Positions 16,438-27,338 of a stretch of DNA of 64,000 bases are shown piece after piece; the first letter of the stretch is position 1, and each line of letters opens with the position of its first letter. The DNA comes from Flavobacterium sp. J27 (GTDB lineage: Bacteria; Bacteroidota; Bacteroidia; Flavobacteriales; Flavobacteriaceae), in the NCBI RefSeq assembly GCF_004303025.1, contig NZ_PJQW01000003.1, forward strand, positions 248,001-312,000, written 5' to 3'. The translations under genes were made by a program, and so were the position numbers. The notes below the pieces were generated by a model. That model saw only the letters and a program-made list of their open reading frames with translations. It ran no database searches and had not been told where the DNA came from.

Positions 16438-17862
16438 TTAGTTTACGTCCCAGAATATAGGAGTGTCTAATTCATCTCCACCTATTGCAGCTGATGCAGC
16501 TGAATAATTTGTTATGTTGATCGTTTGTTCTCTTAAAGGATAAGTATATCTTTTAGGAACATCTAGACCAGAATCTGCTGCAACATTCATAGCAGGAGCG
16601 TCATATTTTCTGTAAACAGACCATCCTTCAAAGCCTCTATTGTACATAGCTAACCAAAATTGAAAGCCAATTTTTTCTCTCCAAGTACCTGTAGCAGTTG
16701 TATAAGCTACAGATGGATTTAAAAGATAAGCAGAAGCATCAACTGTTGCAACTCCCCAATCTTCCATAGAAGCAGTAATACCATTGTTGTAGTGAGTTTC
16801 TGCAGTTCCTCCTACAGCATATCCTCTTTCTGCAGCTTCAGCTAAAAGGAATTCAATTTCTGAATAGTCCATTAATACTCCTCTAAAAGTAGGTTGGTGC
16901 ATTAACTCACCAACATGTGTATAAGAAAAGAAAGAGTTATTGTCTCCATAAGGACCTCCAACATAGCTTCCAGTTCCTAAGTTATCATCAAAGTAGAAAG
17001 CTCTTCTAGGATCGGATAATGTGTTCATGTAATCAACAATCGTATTTGCAACAACAAAATCTTGTCTACCACTTTGAACTAAATCTACCCATAAAGGATT
17101 TGTGTTTGGTGTTGCTGCACCGTAAGAAAGTGTTACATTGTCAGAGTTTGATGCAATTAATCCAGCATTGTAAGCATCTTGAGCAGCAGTTTGAGAAAGT
17201 GTTGCTAATGATGAAACATCTGCTATTCTCATAGCTAATTTAAATTTTAAAGAATTAGCGAATTTAATCCATTGCCCTAAATCTCCATTAAAGATTAAAT
17301 CTGCATCTTCAAAACCATTATCAGTTGCAGATGATAATTTTAGGATTGCAGCATCTATCCTAACTAATAAATCTTGATAGATAGTTTGTGCGTCATCATA
17401 TGCTGGATTTTGGTTTTCTCTTCCTAACAATGCTTCAGAATAAGGAATATTTCCAAAAGTATCAACTAATTGTTGCCAAGTATATACTTCTAAAACTTCT
17501 ATCATTCCTTTTTTTCCATCTGTATCTGTATCTGGTTTGTTTTTTGCGTCTTTAAGATCATATAAAACATTGGTAAACATTTCTGTCCAGTGATTTGATG
17601 GTATATTTCTTGTTGTAAGATCGTAATTCGATTCATCAATATACGTTGTTTCTGTCCAATATTGAGCAAACAAGCGATATACATTTGTATTCACATTGGT
17701 GCTCTCCATTTGATCGAAAAGATTTTTTGTAGCACCTGTGAACAATGTTCTTGAGGGTACATCTGGAGGATTGTTTTGATCCTTGTTTAAGCTGTCATAG
17801 GTCTCATCTGATGCACAACTTACAGCCAATGTACCTAAAAGTATTATTAAATATTTTTTCAT
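16438..17862 (-). CDS. SusD/RagB-family outer membrane lipoprotein
   Basis: 474 residues with lipoprotein signal MKKYLIILLGTLAVSC (lipobox VSC). TPR-like helices follow, including FAQYWTETTYIDESNYDLTTR and WQQLVDTFGNIPYSEALLG. The DLIFNGDLGQWIKFANSLKFKLAMRIA segment is typical of the SusD-like-2 family. SusD lids bind substrate at the cell surface above their SusC partner. The gene starts 13 nt after the susC stop. No carbohydrate-active enzyme or sigma/anti-sigma pair lies nearby, so the substrate (glycan, peptide or other) cannot be inferred. Confidence 0.93.
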   Translation of the reverse strand: MKKYLIILLGTLAVSCASDETYDSLNKDQNNPPDVPSRTLFTGATKNLFDQMESTNVNTNVYRLFAQYWTETTYIDESNYDLTTRNIPSNHWTEMFTNVLYDLKDAKNKPDTDTDGKKGMIEVLEVYTWQQLVDTFGNIPYSEALLGRENQNPAYDDAQTIYQDLLVRIDAAILKLSSATDNGFEDADLIFNGDLGQWIKFANSLKFKLAMRIADVSSLATLSQTAAQDAYNAGLIASNSDNVTLSYGAATPNTNPLWVDLVQSGRQDFVVANTIVDYMNTLSDPRRAFYFDDNLGTGSYVGGPYGDNNSFFSYTHVGELMHQPTFRGVLMDYSEIEFLLAEAAERGYAVGGTAETHYNNGITASMEDWGVATVDASAYLLNPSVAYTTATGTWREKIGFQFWLAMYNRGFEGWSVYRKYDAPAMNVAADSGLDVPKRYTYPLREQTINITNYSAASAAIGGDELDTPIFWDVN

Positions 17863-17874
17863 AGTATTTTATTA

Positions 17875-20800
17875 TTAGAATTCTAATTTTAAGCTAGCGC
17901 CAATTTCTCTTACTGATGGGTAAACACCAGATTGATAACCTTGAATATTACCAGCACTTAAACCAGCTTCAGGATCTGAATATGGTGTATTTTTATGGAT
18001 TATCCATAAGTTTCTTCCTATAATAGAAAGCGTTAAGTTTTGTAATGATAAGCTTTCAGCAATTCTATTTGAAAATTTATAACCAAAAGTAACTTCTCTA
18101 AGTTTTACAAATGATGCATCATATACATGGGCTGCATTAGGAGTTCTAGCATATCCCCATGGGTTTGCATAGGTAGTTGCACTTGTTACAGTTGTATTTG
18201 GTGAACCATCAGCATTAACACCTTCTAAGATAACACCACCACCTGCTGAAAGAGGGTCACGAACTGGGTTGCCTAAATGGTTAGTTCCTGCTGTAAAGTC
18301 ATATAATCCAGTAGCATATCCATACCATGTATCAAGAGAGAATACATCTCCACCTTTTTGAACATCAATTAAGAAGCTTAAATTAAAGTTTTTGTATTTT
18401 AAAATGTTTTTTACACCACCAGTCCAATCAGGATTTATATTTCCAATTACATTATTGTTTGTACTTGTTCTTGCATATTTACCAATCCATGCTGAAGAAG
18501 GCGCATCTGCTGCTGTATAAACCAAAGGTTGTCCATTTACATATACATAGTCACTACCTCTAATAACTCCGAATGGTTCTCCTAATGAAGCTCCTAATGA
18601 AATTCCTCCTTGAACATTTGCAAGTTGAATAAATTCGATGTCTTCAGCTAAGCGTGTTACTTTACTTTCATTTTTAGCAAAGTTTACTTTGATATCCCAA
18701 GAGAAATTGTCAGTTTTAATTGGAGTACCATTTAAAATTAATTCAATCCCTTTGTTTTCCATATCCGCACCATTTAACCATTGTCCAGTATACCCAGATC
18801 CTGCAGAAATATCAACTCTTGAAATTAAGTCTTTTGTTTTTCTGTTGTAATATGAAAAATCAAGTCCTAATCTGTTGTTAAAAGTGCTTAATTCTAAACC
18901 AACTTCAATATCTTTTGATCTTTCCGCTTTAAGATTTGGGTTATTTAAAGTTGGTGAATTAGAAGCTGAACCTTGACCACTTATAGGTGGAACTAAGTTG
19001 TAAGTGTCATAAACTTGGTAAGGGTCTGTGTCATTACCTACTTCTGCATAGTTTGCTCTAATTTTTCCAAAGTTTAACCAATCCTGTTTAAGTATGTTTG
19101 AGAAAACAATACTAGTTGAAACAGATGGGTAAAAATATGAGTTATTGTCAACAGGTAGTGCAGAAGATCTGTCTCTTCTACCAGTTACATCTAGATAATA
19201 AGTTCCTTGATAACCTAATCCAATTTTACCAAATAAACCATCTACTTTTTTAGTGTAATCTATTTTGTTGTAATCGTCTGATGTAAGAGGGTTAACAGAA
19301 TTTGCTAAAGTGAATATTCCAGCAAGACCTAAACCGCCATTTGTTTGTGCTGCTAATGAATTTAATTTATTAACTCTAATGTTTAAACCAACTAAGCCAT
19401 CTAAGCTTAAGTCTTCAGTAATATTATGATTAAATGTACCCATTAAGTCATAATTTATCTCAGAAGTTTTTCTGTTTGTAACAGCATACAAAGGAACATC
19501 TACTGAACCTACATCAATTCTTTCTTCTCTAATTTCAGAGTAGGTGTCGTATGCAAATCTTCCCATTAAACTAAACCAACTAGTTACTTTTTGATTTAAT
19601 GTGAAGTTACCCATATATCGATCTCTGCTGTCATCTTGATAGTTTTTGTATAATGTCCAGTAAACGTTATCTGTATATGCTGGTTTTGTATTTGATACAG
19701 ATGTTGCATTCCAAGTTATATTTTGTCCAGTACTAAAGAAAGCATCCTTTTGTTGTTGGATATCCACATTAGTTTGGAACCATTGACGAAATGCTTGCAT
19801 TGGATTTTTTGAGTCATATCCTGTTCCATTTCTTCCTTGTCCTTTAGTGTTGATATATGAAAAATCAACAGAACCAGTTAAATTATCTGAGAAGTTTGTT
19901 GAACCCGAAAAGGTAATATTATTTCTTTTTATTTGGCTGTTAGGAACTACACCTTCTTGTATTTTATTTGTATAACCTAATCTGAACGAACTTTTATCAT
20001 CACTTTTACCAAACGAAATTGAGTTTGTGTAAGTTAATGCGGTTTTGAATAAGCTATTTGGAGTATTTTTAGCAGCAACCCAAGGAGTTGCTTGTAAATA
20101 GCCTGGTAATTCTGGGTATATAGAAGTCCATTGGTACACGTTTAAATTTGGATCAAAAGCCGCTCCGTAAGATGCGTCTTCTCTAAATGGTACAATTAAA
20201 TCATCAGTACTGTCCCCATTAATATCAAAATAATCAAAATATCCTGATGGGTCATCATAATAAGGTCCGTAACCAGCTCCATATTTGTCTTGATATTTAG
20301 GTAATGTTTCTTTGTCAACTGTTCCAGCTGTTATAGAACTTGTAAAGGATACGCCTATTCCTTTTCCTTTTTTTCCTTTTTTAGTCGTTATAATGATAGC
20401 ACCATTACTGGCTCTTGAACCGTAAAGAGCAGTTGCTGCAGCACCTTTTAAAACGTTTAATGATTCAATGTCGTCTGGGTTGATATCCATAGCAGCATTA
20501 CCATAATCGTAACCGCCTCTACCTGCTGTTTGGCCAGTACTATTGTTTGTGTTGTTTATTACTGGTGTTCCATCGATAACAATCAGTGCTTGGTTGCTTC
20601 CGCTAATTGAGTTGTAACCTCTTACAACAATATTACTAGAACCTCCCATAGTTCCAGAAGCTTGAATGTCAAGACCAGCAACTTCTCCAGAAAGCGCATC
20701 TGCAAAATTGGTAACAGGTGTGTCAGCTACGTCGTCTCCTTTTACCTCCTGAGTGGCATAACCAAGAGCTTTTTTCTCTCTTTTGATACCTAAAGCAGTA

Positions 20801-21117
20801 ACAACAACACCTTCAAGAGTAGTTACGTCTTCAAGCATTGTGACTCTTAAAGTATTGGAATTAACAATAACTTCTTGAGTTTTCATACTTACATAACTAA
20901 AAACAAGCGTTGATCCTTGTCTTACGTCAATTTTAAAATTACCATCAAAATCGGTTTGTGTACCATTTCCTGTACCTTTCTCTTGAATGGCAACACTAGG
21001 AAGTGGAAGTCCGTTTTGATCTACAACTGTTCCAGAAACAGTTTTTACTTGGGCAAAAATCATTTGCCCTAACATTACTACTAATACAGTTAGTAATACG
21101 TTAAATTTAGATCTCAT
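17875..21117 (-). CDS. SusC/RagA-family TonB-linked outer membrane transporter
   Basis: 1080 residues. After a signal peptide ending in MIFAQ there is a carboxypeptidase-regulatory-like domain (VSGTVVDQNGLPLPSVAIQEKGTGNGTQTDFDGNF). The plug follows, with the SusC signatures ALSGEVAGLDIQASG and NIVVRGYNSISGSNQALIVIDG. A 22-strand barrel ends GASLKLEF with a terminal Phe. It imports large nutrients through the outer membrane using TonB energy, with the downstream SusD as lid. The plug start ALGIKREKKALGYATQEV is a very common SusC variant. Length is normal. Confidence 0.95.
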   Translation of the reverse strand: MRSKFNVLLTVLVVMLGQMIFAQVKTVSGTVVDQNGLPLPSVAIQEKGTGNGTQTDFDGNFKIDVRQGSTLVFSYVSMKTQEVIVNSNTLRVTMLEDVTTLEGVVVTALGIKREKKALGYATQEVKGDDVADTPVTNFADALSGEVAGLDIQASGTMGGSSNIVVRGYNSISGSNQALIVIDGTPVINNTNNSTGQTAGRGGYDYGNAAMDINPDDIESLNVLKGAAATALYGSRASNGAIIITTKKGKKGKGIGVSFTSSITAGTVDKETLPKYQDKYGAGYGPYYDDPSGYFDYFDINGDSTDDLIVPFREDASYGAAFDPNLNVYQWTSIYPELPGYLQATPWVAAKNTPNSLFKTALTYTNSISFGKSDDKSSFRLGYTNKIQEGVVPNSQIKRNNITFSGSTNFSDNLTGSVDFSYINTKGQGRNGTGYDSKNPMQAFRQWFQTNVDIQQQKDAFFSTGQNITWNATSVSNTKPAYTDNVYWTLYKNYQDDSRDRYMGNFTLNQKVTSWFSLMGRFAYDTYSEIREERIDVGSVDVPLYAVTNRKTSEINYDLMGTFNHNITEDLSLDGLVGLNIRVNKLNSLAAQTNGGLGLAGIFTLANSVNPLTSDDYNKIDYTKKVDGLFGKIGLGYQGTYYLDVTGRRDRSSALPVDNNSYFYPSVSTSIVFSNILKQDWLNFGKIRANYAEVGNDTDPYQVYDTYNLVPPISGQGSASNSPTLNNPNLKAERSKDIEVGLELSTFNNRLGLDFSYYNRKTKDLISRVDISAGSGYTGQWLNGADMENKGIELILNGTPIKTDNFSWDIKVNFAKNESKVTRLAEDIEFIQLANVQGGISLGASLGEPFGVIRGSDYVYVNGQPLVYTAADAPSSAWIGKYARTSTNNNVIGNINPDWTGGVKNILKYKNFNLSFLIDVQKGGDVFSLDTWYGYATGLYDFTAGTNHLGNPVRDPLSAGGGVILEGVNADGSPNTTVTSATTYANPWGYARTPNAAHVYDASFVKLREVTFGYKFSNRIAESLSLQNLTLSIIGRNLWIIHKNTPYSDPEAGLSAGNIQGYQSGVYPSVREIGASLKLEF

Positions 21118-21212
21118 AAATGTTAATTTGAATTAGTTGCCCAAAATTCAAAAAAAAAAGTTTCTAATCCTAATAAAATTTAATCTTTTTTTAACATTTA
21201 ACATTATAAATC

Positions 21213-22874
21213 TTAAAAAATTGCTTTATAACTAATTTGAATTATCGAATTGGAGAGTTTAATGTTTTGATTTTGGTTGGTTCCATTAGAATATATAAAA
21301 TGAAAGAGACCATTGTTTGTTAATAATTCAAAACCAACGCCAATTCCTAATAACTTGTTTTGTTTCTTTATCGATTTGTCTTCTGTATAGCCATAGTCTA
21401 AAATTGTATGAAGAGATAAATTTGATGTAACTAAGTATTTGTATTCCGACATTATCCCTGAAAAAAAATTAGCTTGAAGAGAGTTTTCTCGAAAGCCTCT
21501 TATAGAATTGATGCCTCCAAATCGATATAGTTCATTTGTTAGGTAATCGTTGCTGTTTAAGTAATAAGTGTGGTTTTTTAATAATAATTTATTTTTTTTA
21601 TTTAAATCGATAAGATGGCTTATCTCGAATTGAGAAAAAAATTGTTTACTCTTATTGTTGTTATTATTTCTGTGTCCTAAGCCACTTTTGATAGATATGT
21701 TGGTTTTTTCAGGTAAGAATAGGTTTGATTCGTTTTTTTTTGAGTATTTGTAGGTAACGGTGAAAAATTGATTCTCAAAATTTTGAAGGCTTTCGGTGTT
21801 TGTGTTTTGAATGTCTACTGAACTGGTTTTTTGAAAACCTATAAATGTTTTTTGATTAAATGAAAAATAGTAACCTGCATTTAAATCTATTTTTGTATTT
21901 TGGAATGTGCTGTCTTGTTTGAAAATGTTTAATTCTGACTGAATCCCAAACGATGACTTAAAAATATAAGGTAATTCTGTTTCTAGATTAAACATGGTTT
22001 CTTGGTTGCCGTTATTTTTCCAAAATAGCTTAAATTTTTCACCTGAGTTTAATGCATTAACTAGTAAAAGATCTAAGTAGCCGTTAAAGACTAGTTTTTC
22101 TTCATTGTCATTTGCAAAGCCAATAAAACCATCAAATTTATTTGGTTTGGATTTGTTGATATAAGCGTAAATTTTTGTGCTGTTTTCAGTAAATAGTATT
22201 TCAGGGTATTTTATTTGCGATACAAAGGGTAGGTTGTTGAGTTGATTGTAGATTTTTGAAACTTCTTGTTGGTTGAATGTTTTGTTTTTTATGGAGTTGT
22301 TAAGGTGTTTTTTTATATTTTTTGGGAAATTGTCATATCCAAGTATAACTAATTCATCTGTCTTTCTTTGTTTATTAAGTTTTGTCTCTAATTGGCAAAG
22401 TAAATAATGAGAGTTTTTTTTATGGTTGATGAGTTTGATTTTGGCTAATGGGTAGCCTTTTGTTTCAAGTGTTTTAAGTTGGTTTGTTATCCATTGTTCT
22501 GTTTCTTGAAAAGGGATTTTTAATGTGTCGTTTGTAAGGGATAAAAGTTTTAGGGTTTCTTTGTTAGTGTTTAATGTTGAAATTTTTACAAATACTGTCT
22601 TTTTTCCTAGATAATAAAGAAAATTAAAAGTACTGTCATTTATTTTTTTTTCCTCTTTAGTTATGAATTCTAAATATCCAGATTTAATTAAGATGGAATC
22701 AATCTTTTTTTTCTCAACTATAATTGACGCTAGATTAATGTGTTTTTTTTTGTAAGTAATACTGTCGATTGTTTTTGATTCAGTAGGGGTTGTTCCGTTG
22801 ATTTCTAAATAGAAGTTTTGACTTGTTGATGTCAAAAAGTAAAATAAAAACAATATGGTTGTTATTTTTTTCAT
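21213..22874 (-). CDS. Omp85/BamA-type outer membrane protein
   Basis: About 553 residues from ATG 22874 (MKKITTILFLFYFLTSTSQ); an earlier in-frame ATG at 22892 only adds six residues before the signal. POTRA-like segments (around QEVSKIYNQLNNLPFVSQIKYPEI) precede a beta barrel with the loop motif RFGGINSIRGFRENSL, the Omp85 xRGF element. It ends ISYKAIF with a terminal Phe. Members insert or translocate outer membrane proteins or lipids. This is not BamA itself (too short, Lys/Asn rich); the role is unknown. Located upstream of susC on the same strand. Confidence 0.75.
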   Translation of the reverse strand: MKKITTILFLFYFLTSTSQNFYLEINGTTPTESKTIDSITYKKKHINLASIIVEKKKIDSILIKSGYLEFITKEEKKINDSTFNFLYYLGKKTVFVKISTLNTNKETLKLLSLTNDTLKIPFQETEQWITNQLKTLETKGYPLAKIKLINHKKNSHYLLCQLETKLNKQRKTDELVILGYDNFPKNIKKHLNNSIKNKTFNQQEVSKIYNQLNNLPFVSQIKYPEILFTENSTKIYAYINKSKPNKFDGFIGFANDNEEKLVFNGYLDLLLVNALNSGEKFKLFWKNNGNQETMFNLETELPYIFKSSFGIQSELNIFKQDSTFQNTKIDLNAGYYFSFNQKTFIGFQKTSSVDIQNTNTESLQNFENQFFTVTYKYSKKNESNLFLPEKTNISIKSGLGHRNNNNNKSKQFFSQFEISHLIDLNKKNKLLLKNHTYYLNSNDYLTNELYRFGGINSIRGFRENSLQANFFSGIMSEYKYLVTSNLSLHTILDYGYTEDKSIKKQNKLLGIGVGFELLTNNGLFHFIYSNGTNQNQNIKLSNSIIQISYKAIF

Positions 22875-23017
22875 TGGTGTAAAGTAACGCAAAAATGGAA
22901 AATAAATTTCATTCTTTATGTGTATTCTATTTTTTTTAAATATTTTGGTATTTAGTGATTGTGATGTTTAGTAATGGTTAAGTAATATTTAATAAGCTTG
23001 AAAATAAATAAATTAGA

Positions 23018-23048
23018 TTTGTTTTGTAAAAAATAATAATTACATTTG
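23018..23048 (+). promoter_or_regulatory. Promoter of the str operon (rpsL)
   Basis: TTTG (23018-23021), a 19-nt spacer, then TACATTTG (23041-23048). This is a textbook Bacteroidetes promoter 52 nt before rpsL. Confidence 0.8.
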
Positions 23049-23100
23049 CACCCCCTTAAATAGTGTTGAGGGATTAATATTAGTAATTTTATAAACAATT

Positions 23101-23508
23101 ATGCCAACAATTCAACAATTAGTAAGAACTGGAAGAGCCAAAATAACTAAGAAGAGTAAATCGGCTGCTTTAGATTCTTGTCCTCAAAGAAGAGGGGTTT
23201 GTACGCGTGTTTATACTACAACGCCAAAAAAACCAAACTCGGCAATGCGTAAAGTTGCCCGTGTTCGTTTAACAAATGGTAATGAGGTAAATGCTTACAT
23301 TCCTGGAGAAGGACACAATCTACAAGAGCACTCGATAGTATTAGTTAGAGGTGGAAGAGTAAAAGATTTACCAGGTGTACGTTACCACATCGTTCGTGGT
23401 GCATTAGATACTGCTGGTGTAGCAGGTAGAACACAACGTAGATCTAAGTATGGAGCGAAACGTCCAAAACCAGGACAAGCAGCTGCAACAACTGGAAAGA
23501 AAAAGTAA
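23101..23508 (+). CDS. rpsL: 30S ribosomal protein S12
   Basis: 135 residues. Decoding-centre protein. The motif [17 protein letters not shown] (about 41-57) has the wild-type Lys at the streptomycin-resistance position, and [16 protein letters not shown] includes the second hot spot, also wild type. The C-terminal Lys-rich tail is slightly longer than in E. coli. First gene of the str block, followed by rpsG after 23 nt. Confidence 0.98.
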   Translation: MPTIQQLVRTGRAKITKKSKSAALDSCPQRRGVCTRVYTTTPKKPNSAMRKVARVRLTNGNEVNAYIPGEGHNLQEHSIVLVRGGRVKDLPGVRYHIVRGALDTAGVAGRTQRRSKYGAKRPKPGQAAATTGKKK

Positions 23509-23531
23509 TTTAAATCTTTTAAAGAAAAGAC

Positions 23532-24008
23532 ATGAGAAAAAGACAGGCTAAAAAGAGACCTCTTTTACCAGATCCTAAGTTTAACGATCAGTTAGTAACT
23601 CGTTTCGTAAACAATTTAATGTGGGATGGTAAGAAATCAACAGCTTTTAAAGTTTTTTATGATGCATTAGATATTGTAGAAACTAAAAAGCAAGATGCAG
23701 AGAAAACTGCTTTAGAAATATGGAAAGATGCATTAACAAATGTTATGCCTCACGTAGAAGTGCGTTCGCGTAGAGTGGGTGGAGCTACATTCCAAATTCC
23801 TATGCAAATTCGTCCAGACAGAAAAATTTCTTATTCTATGAAGTGGATGATTTTATATGCAAGAAAAAGAAATGAAAAATCAATGGCTAGTAAGTTGGCT
23901 TCTGAAATTTTAGCTGCTGCTAAAGAAGAAGGTGCTGCTGTTAAGAAAAGAATGGATACTCATAAAATGGCGGAAGCGAATAAAGCTTTCTCTCACTTTA
24001 GATTTTAA
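23532..24008 (+). CDS. rpsG: 30S ribosomal protein S7
   Basis: 158 residues, starting [15 protein letters not shown]. It organises the head of the 30S subunit at the E/P sites. [24 protein letters not shown] is the conserved 16S-binding segment and [15 protein letters not shown] the usual C-terminus. It sits between rpsL and fusA in the standard order. Confidence 0.98.
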   Translation: MRKRQAKKRPLLPDPKFNDQLVTRFVNNLMWDGKKSTAFKVFYDALDIVETKKQDAEKTALEIWKDALTNVMPHVEVRSRRVGGATFQIPMQIRPDRKISYSMKWMILYARKRNEKSMASKLASEILAAAKEEGAAVKKRMDTHKMAEANKAFSHFRF

Positions 24009-24025
24009 TTCATAAAATAATAGAA

Positions 24026-26182
24026 ATGGCTAGAGATTTAAAATTTACAAGAAATATAGGAATTGCGGCTCATATTGATGCTGGTAAAACAACAACAACT
24101 GAGCGTATTCTTTTTTACACAGGGAAATCACATAAAATTGGAGAAGTGCATGATGGTGCTGCTACAATGGACTGGATGGCTCAAGAGCAAGAGAGAGGTA
24201 TTACCATTACTTCGGCTGCAACAACTTGTGAGTGGAATTTTCCAACTCAACAAGGGAAATTGCTACCAGATTCTCAAGCATATCACTTTAATATTATTGA
24301 TACTCCAGGACACGTTGATTTTACTGTAGAGGTAAATAGATCCTTACGTGTTTTGGATGGTTTGGTTTTCTTATTTAGTGCGGTAGATGGTGTAGAGCCA
24401 CAGTCTGAAACTAACTGGAGATTAGCAGATCAATATAGAGTGCCTCGTATGGGGTTTGTTAATAAGATGGATCGTCAAGGTTCTAACTTTTTAGCTGTTT
24501 GTCAACAGGTAAAAGATATGTTGAAATCTAATGCTGTTGCGATTACATTACCAATTGGTGAAGAAGCTGATTTTAGAGGAGTGGTGGATTTGGTTAAGAA
24601 TCAAGCTATAGTATGGCATGATGAAACTCAAGGTGCTACTTTTGATATTATTGATATTCCTGCAGATATGGTAGATGATGTTAAAAAGTATCGTTCTATC
24701 TTAATTGAAGAAATTGCTACATATGACGAAAATCTTTTAGATAAGTATATGGAGGATGAAAATTCAATTACTGAAGAAGAAATTAATACAGCTTTACGTG
24801 CTGCAACTATTGATATGGCTATCATTCCTATGATTGCTGGTTCTTCTTTTAAAAATAAAGGAGTTCAATTCATGTTAGATGCTGTTTGTAAATATTTGCC
24901 ATCTCCTTTAGATAAGGAAGGTATTGAAGGTATTCATCCTGATGATGCTGATTTGTTAGAAGAAGATCAAAAGAAAATATTACGTCGTCCTGATCCAAAA
25001 GAGCCTTTTGCTGCTCTTGCATTTAAAATTGCTACAGATCCTTATGTAGGTCGTTTAGCTTTTTTCCGTGCTTATTCTGGACGTTTAGATGCGGGTTCAT
25101 ATATCTTAAATACTCGTTCAGGTAATAAAGAGCGTATTTCTCGTATTTACCAAATGCATGCTAATAAACAAAATCCAATTGAATTTATTGAAGCTGGAGA
25201 TATTGGAGCTGCTGTAGGATTTAAAGATATCAAGACTGGAGATACAATGTGTGATGAAAAACACCCAATTATTCTTGAGTCAATGAAATTCCCTGATCCA
25301 GTAATTGGTATTGCGATTGAGCCAAAAACGAAAGCAGATGTTGATAAAATGGGTATGGCTTTAGCGAAATTAGCTGAAGAAGATCCAACGTTTACAGTAA
25401 GAACTGATGAGGCTTCTGGTCAAACAATTATTTCTGGTATGGGTGAGCTTCACTTAGATATCCTGGTAGATCGTATGAAGCGTGAGTTTAAAGTAGAGGT
25501 TAATCAAGGGGAGCCGCAAGTAGAGTATAAGGAAGCTTTTACTAAGTCTGCGCAACATAGAGAAGTTTATAAAAAACAATCTGGAGGTCGTGGTAAATTT
25601 GGTGATATCGTTTTCAGATTAGAACCTGCTGATGAAGTTGATGGTAAGCCAGCAATGGGATTACAATTTATCAATGAAGTTAAAGGTGGTAACGTGCCTA
25701 AAGAATATATTCCTGCAGTTGAAAAAGGATTTAGAGAGGCTATGAAGTCTGGTCCTTTAGCTGGATATGCTGTTGATAGTTTAAAGGTAACTTTGTTAGA
25801 TGGATCTTTCCACCCAGTAGATTCTGATGCGCTTTCTTTTGAATTAGCAGCAAAATTAGGTTATAAAGAAGTGGCAAAAGCTGCTGGCGCTGTTATTCTT
25901 GAACCTATTATGAAGATCGAAGTTATTACTCCAGAGGAAAATATGGGTGATATCGTAGGTGATTTAAATAGAAGAAGAGGTCAAGTAAATAACATGGGTG
26001 ATAGATCAGGTGCAAAAACTATTAAAGCAGATGTGCCTTTATCTGAAATGTTTGGATATGTTACAACTTTGAGAACTTTGTCTTCTGGTAGAGCAACATC
26101 TACAATGGAGTTTTCTCATTATGCTGAAACGCCATCTAATATTTCGGAAGAAGTAATTAAAAAAGCAAAAGGTAACGCTTAA
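24026..26182 (+). CDS. fusA: Elongation factor G
   Basis: 718 residues. Translational GTPase that drives translocation and, with RRF, ribosome recycling. G1 is [10 protein letters not shown] (14-23), G2 is [11 protein letters not shown]3 is DTPGHVDFT and G4 is NKMDRQGSN. Domain IV has the [16 protein letters not shown] loop and domain V the GQVNNMGDR region. There is no tuf gene between fusA and rpsJ, unlike E. coli but usual in Bacteroidetes. Confidence 0.98.
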   Translation: MARDLKFTRNIGIAAHIDAGKTTTTERILFYTGKSHKIGEVHDGAATMDWMAQEQERGITITSAATTCEWNFPTQQGKLLPDSQAYHFNIIDTPGHVDFTVEVNRSLRVLDGLVFLFSAVDGVEPQSETNWRLADQYRVPRMGFVNKMDRQGSNFLAVCQQVKDMLKSNAVAITLPIGEEADFRGVVDLVKNQAIVWHDETQGATFDIIDIPADMVDDVKKYRSILIEEIATYDENLLDKYMEDENSITEEEINTALRAATIDMAIIPMIAGSSFKNKGVQFMLDAVCKYLPSPLDKEGIEGIHPDDADLLEEDQKKILRRPDPKEPFAALAFKIATDPYVGRLAFFRAYSGRLDAGSYILNTRSGNKERISRIYQMHANKQNPIEFIEAGDIGAAVGFKDIKTGDTMCDEKHPIILESMKFPDPVIGIAIEPKTKADVDKMGMALAKLAEEDPTFTVRTDEASGQTIISGMGELHLDILVDRMKREFKVEVNQGEPQVEYKEAFTKSAQHREVYKKQSGGRGKFGDIVFRLEPADEVDGKPAMGLQFINEVKGGNVPKEYIPAVEKGFREAMKSGPLAGYAVDSLKVTLLDGSFHPVDSDALSFELAAKLGYKEVAKAAGAVILEPIMKIEVITPEENMGDIVGDLNRRRGQVNNMGDRSGAKTIKADVPLSEMFGYVTTLRTLSSGRATSTMEFSHYAETPSNISEEVIKKAKGNA

Positions 26183-26193
26183 TTCTTAAGAAA

Positions 26194-26499
26194 ATGAGTC
26201 AAAAAATCAGAATAAAATTAAAATCATACGATCATAATTTAGTGGATAAATCTGCTGAAAAAATCGTTAAGACTGTAAAAAGTACTGGTGCTGTAGTGAC
26301 TGGTCCAATTCCATTACCTACTAATAAAAAAATCTTTACTGTTTTACGTTCTCCGCACGTTAATAAGAAGTCTAGAGAGCAATTTGAATTAAGTTCTTAC
26401 AAGAGATTGTTAGATATTTATAGTTCATCTTCAAAAACTATTGACGCTTTAATGAAATTAGAATTACCTAGTGGAGTTGAAGTAGAAATTAAAGTGTAA
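26194..26499 (+). CDS. rpsJ: 30S ribosomal protein S10
   Basis: 101 residues ([24 protein letters not shown]...[26 protein letters not shown]). A 30S head protein that also acts as NusE in antitermination. It is followed by a terminator-like hairpin and a new promoter, so it ends the str transcript rather than starting the S10 block. Confidence 0.98.
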   Translation: MSQKIRIKLKSYDHNLVDKSAEKIVKTVKSTGAVVTGPIPLPTNKKIFTVLRSPHVNKKSREQFELSSYKRLLDIYSSSSKTIDALMKLELPSGVEVEIKV

Positions 26500-26531
26500 G
26501 TTTTTGATTTTCTAGTAAAATATTTTAAAAG

Positions 26532-26566
26532 ACCGTTAGTGTTTATAATAATGCTACGGTTTTTTT
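26532..26566 (+). terminator. Terminator after rpsJ
   Basis: ACCGTTAG (26532-26539) pairs with CTACGGT (26554-26560) with one bulge, followed by a T-run. It splits str from the rplC operon. Confidence 0.65.
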
Positions 26567-26616
26567 AATGAGCATAATTAGCCTTTTTTTGAAAAAAAAG
26601 AAGGTAACTAATTATT

Positions 26617-26648
26617 TTTGCGATAATTAAAAAATAATTATATATTTG
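26617..26648 (+). promoter_or_regulatory. Promoter of the rplC (S10/spc) operon
   Basis: TTTG (26617-26620), a 20-nt spacer, then TATATTTG (26641-26648). The leader to rplC is about 70 nt and contains the perfect palindrome TACATATATGTA at 26670-26681. Confidence 0.8.
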
Positions 26649-26720
26649 CACCCTCAAAATGAGGATGTGTACATATATGTATATAGTGTAATCATAGTTT
26701 AATTAATTAATTAGTTTTAT

Positions 26721-27338
26721 ATGTCTGGGTTAATCGGAAGAAAAATTGGCATGACTAGTATCTTTGATGAGAACGGGAAAAATATTCCTTGTACTGTTAT
26801 AGAGGCGGGTCCATGCGTTATTACCCAAGTCAGAACCAATGAGGTTGACGGGTATAGTGCTCTTCAGCTTGGTTTCGATGACAAAACTGAAAAGCATTCT
26901 GTAAAAGCTGAAGAAGGTCACTTCAAAAAAGCAGGTACTGTTGCTAAGAAGAAAGTTGTTGAATTCAAGTACTTTGAAGAAGAATACAAGTTAGGAGAAG
27001 TGCTAACTGTAGATTTGTTTAATGAAGGAGAATTTGTAGATGTTCAAGGTGTTTCTAAAGGTAAAGGTTTTCAAGGAGTTGTAAAACGCCACGGTTTTGG
27101 TGGTGTTGGTCAGTCAACTCATGGTCAACATAACCGTTTGAGAGCTCCTGGGTCAGTTGGTGCATCTTCTTATCCTTCAAGAGTATTTAAAGGAATGAGA
27201 ATGGCTGGTAGAATGGGTGGTGAGAATGTTACAGTTCAAAACCTTAAAGTTTTAAAAGTTGTTGCTGATAAAAATCTTTTAGTTGTTAAAGGATGTGTTC
27301 CAGGACATAAAAACTCTTATGTAATCATTCAGAAATAA
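26721..27338 (+). CDS. rplC: 50S ribosomal protein L3
   Basis: 205 residues. Early-assembly protein near the peptidyl-transferase centre. [19 protein letters not shown] opens it; [23 protein letters not shown] is the central extension with the Gln region methylated by PrmB in other bacteria. The TAATG overlap couples it to rplD. Confidence 0.98.
   Translation: MSGLIGRKIGMTSIFDENGKNIPCTVIEAGPCVITQVRTNEVDGYSALQLGFDDKTEKHSVKAEEGHFKKAGTVAKKKVVEFKYFEEEYKLGEVLTVDLFNEGEFVDVQGVSKGKGFQGVVKRHGFGGVGQSTHGQHNRLRAPGSVGASSYPSRVFKGMRMAGRMGGENVTVQNLKVLKVVADKNLLVVKGCVPGHKNSYVIIQK

Noticed and set aside
26670..26681. TACATATATGTA palindrome as an L4-type S10 leader
   Set aside because: A short all-A/T-rich palindrome is too weak a fold to claim the E. 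coli L4 leader.
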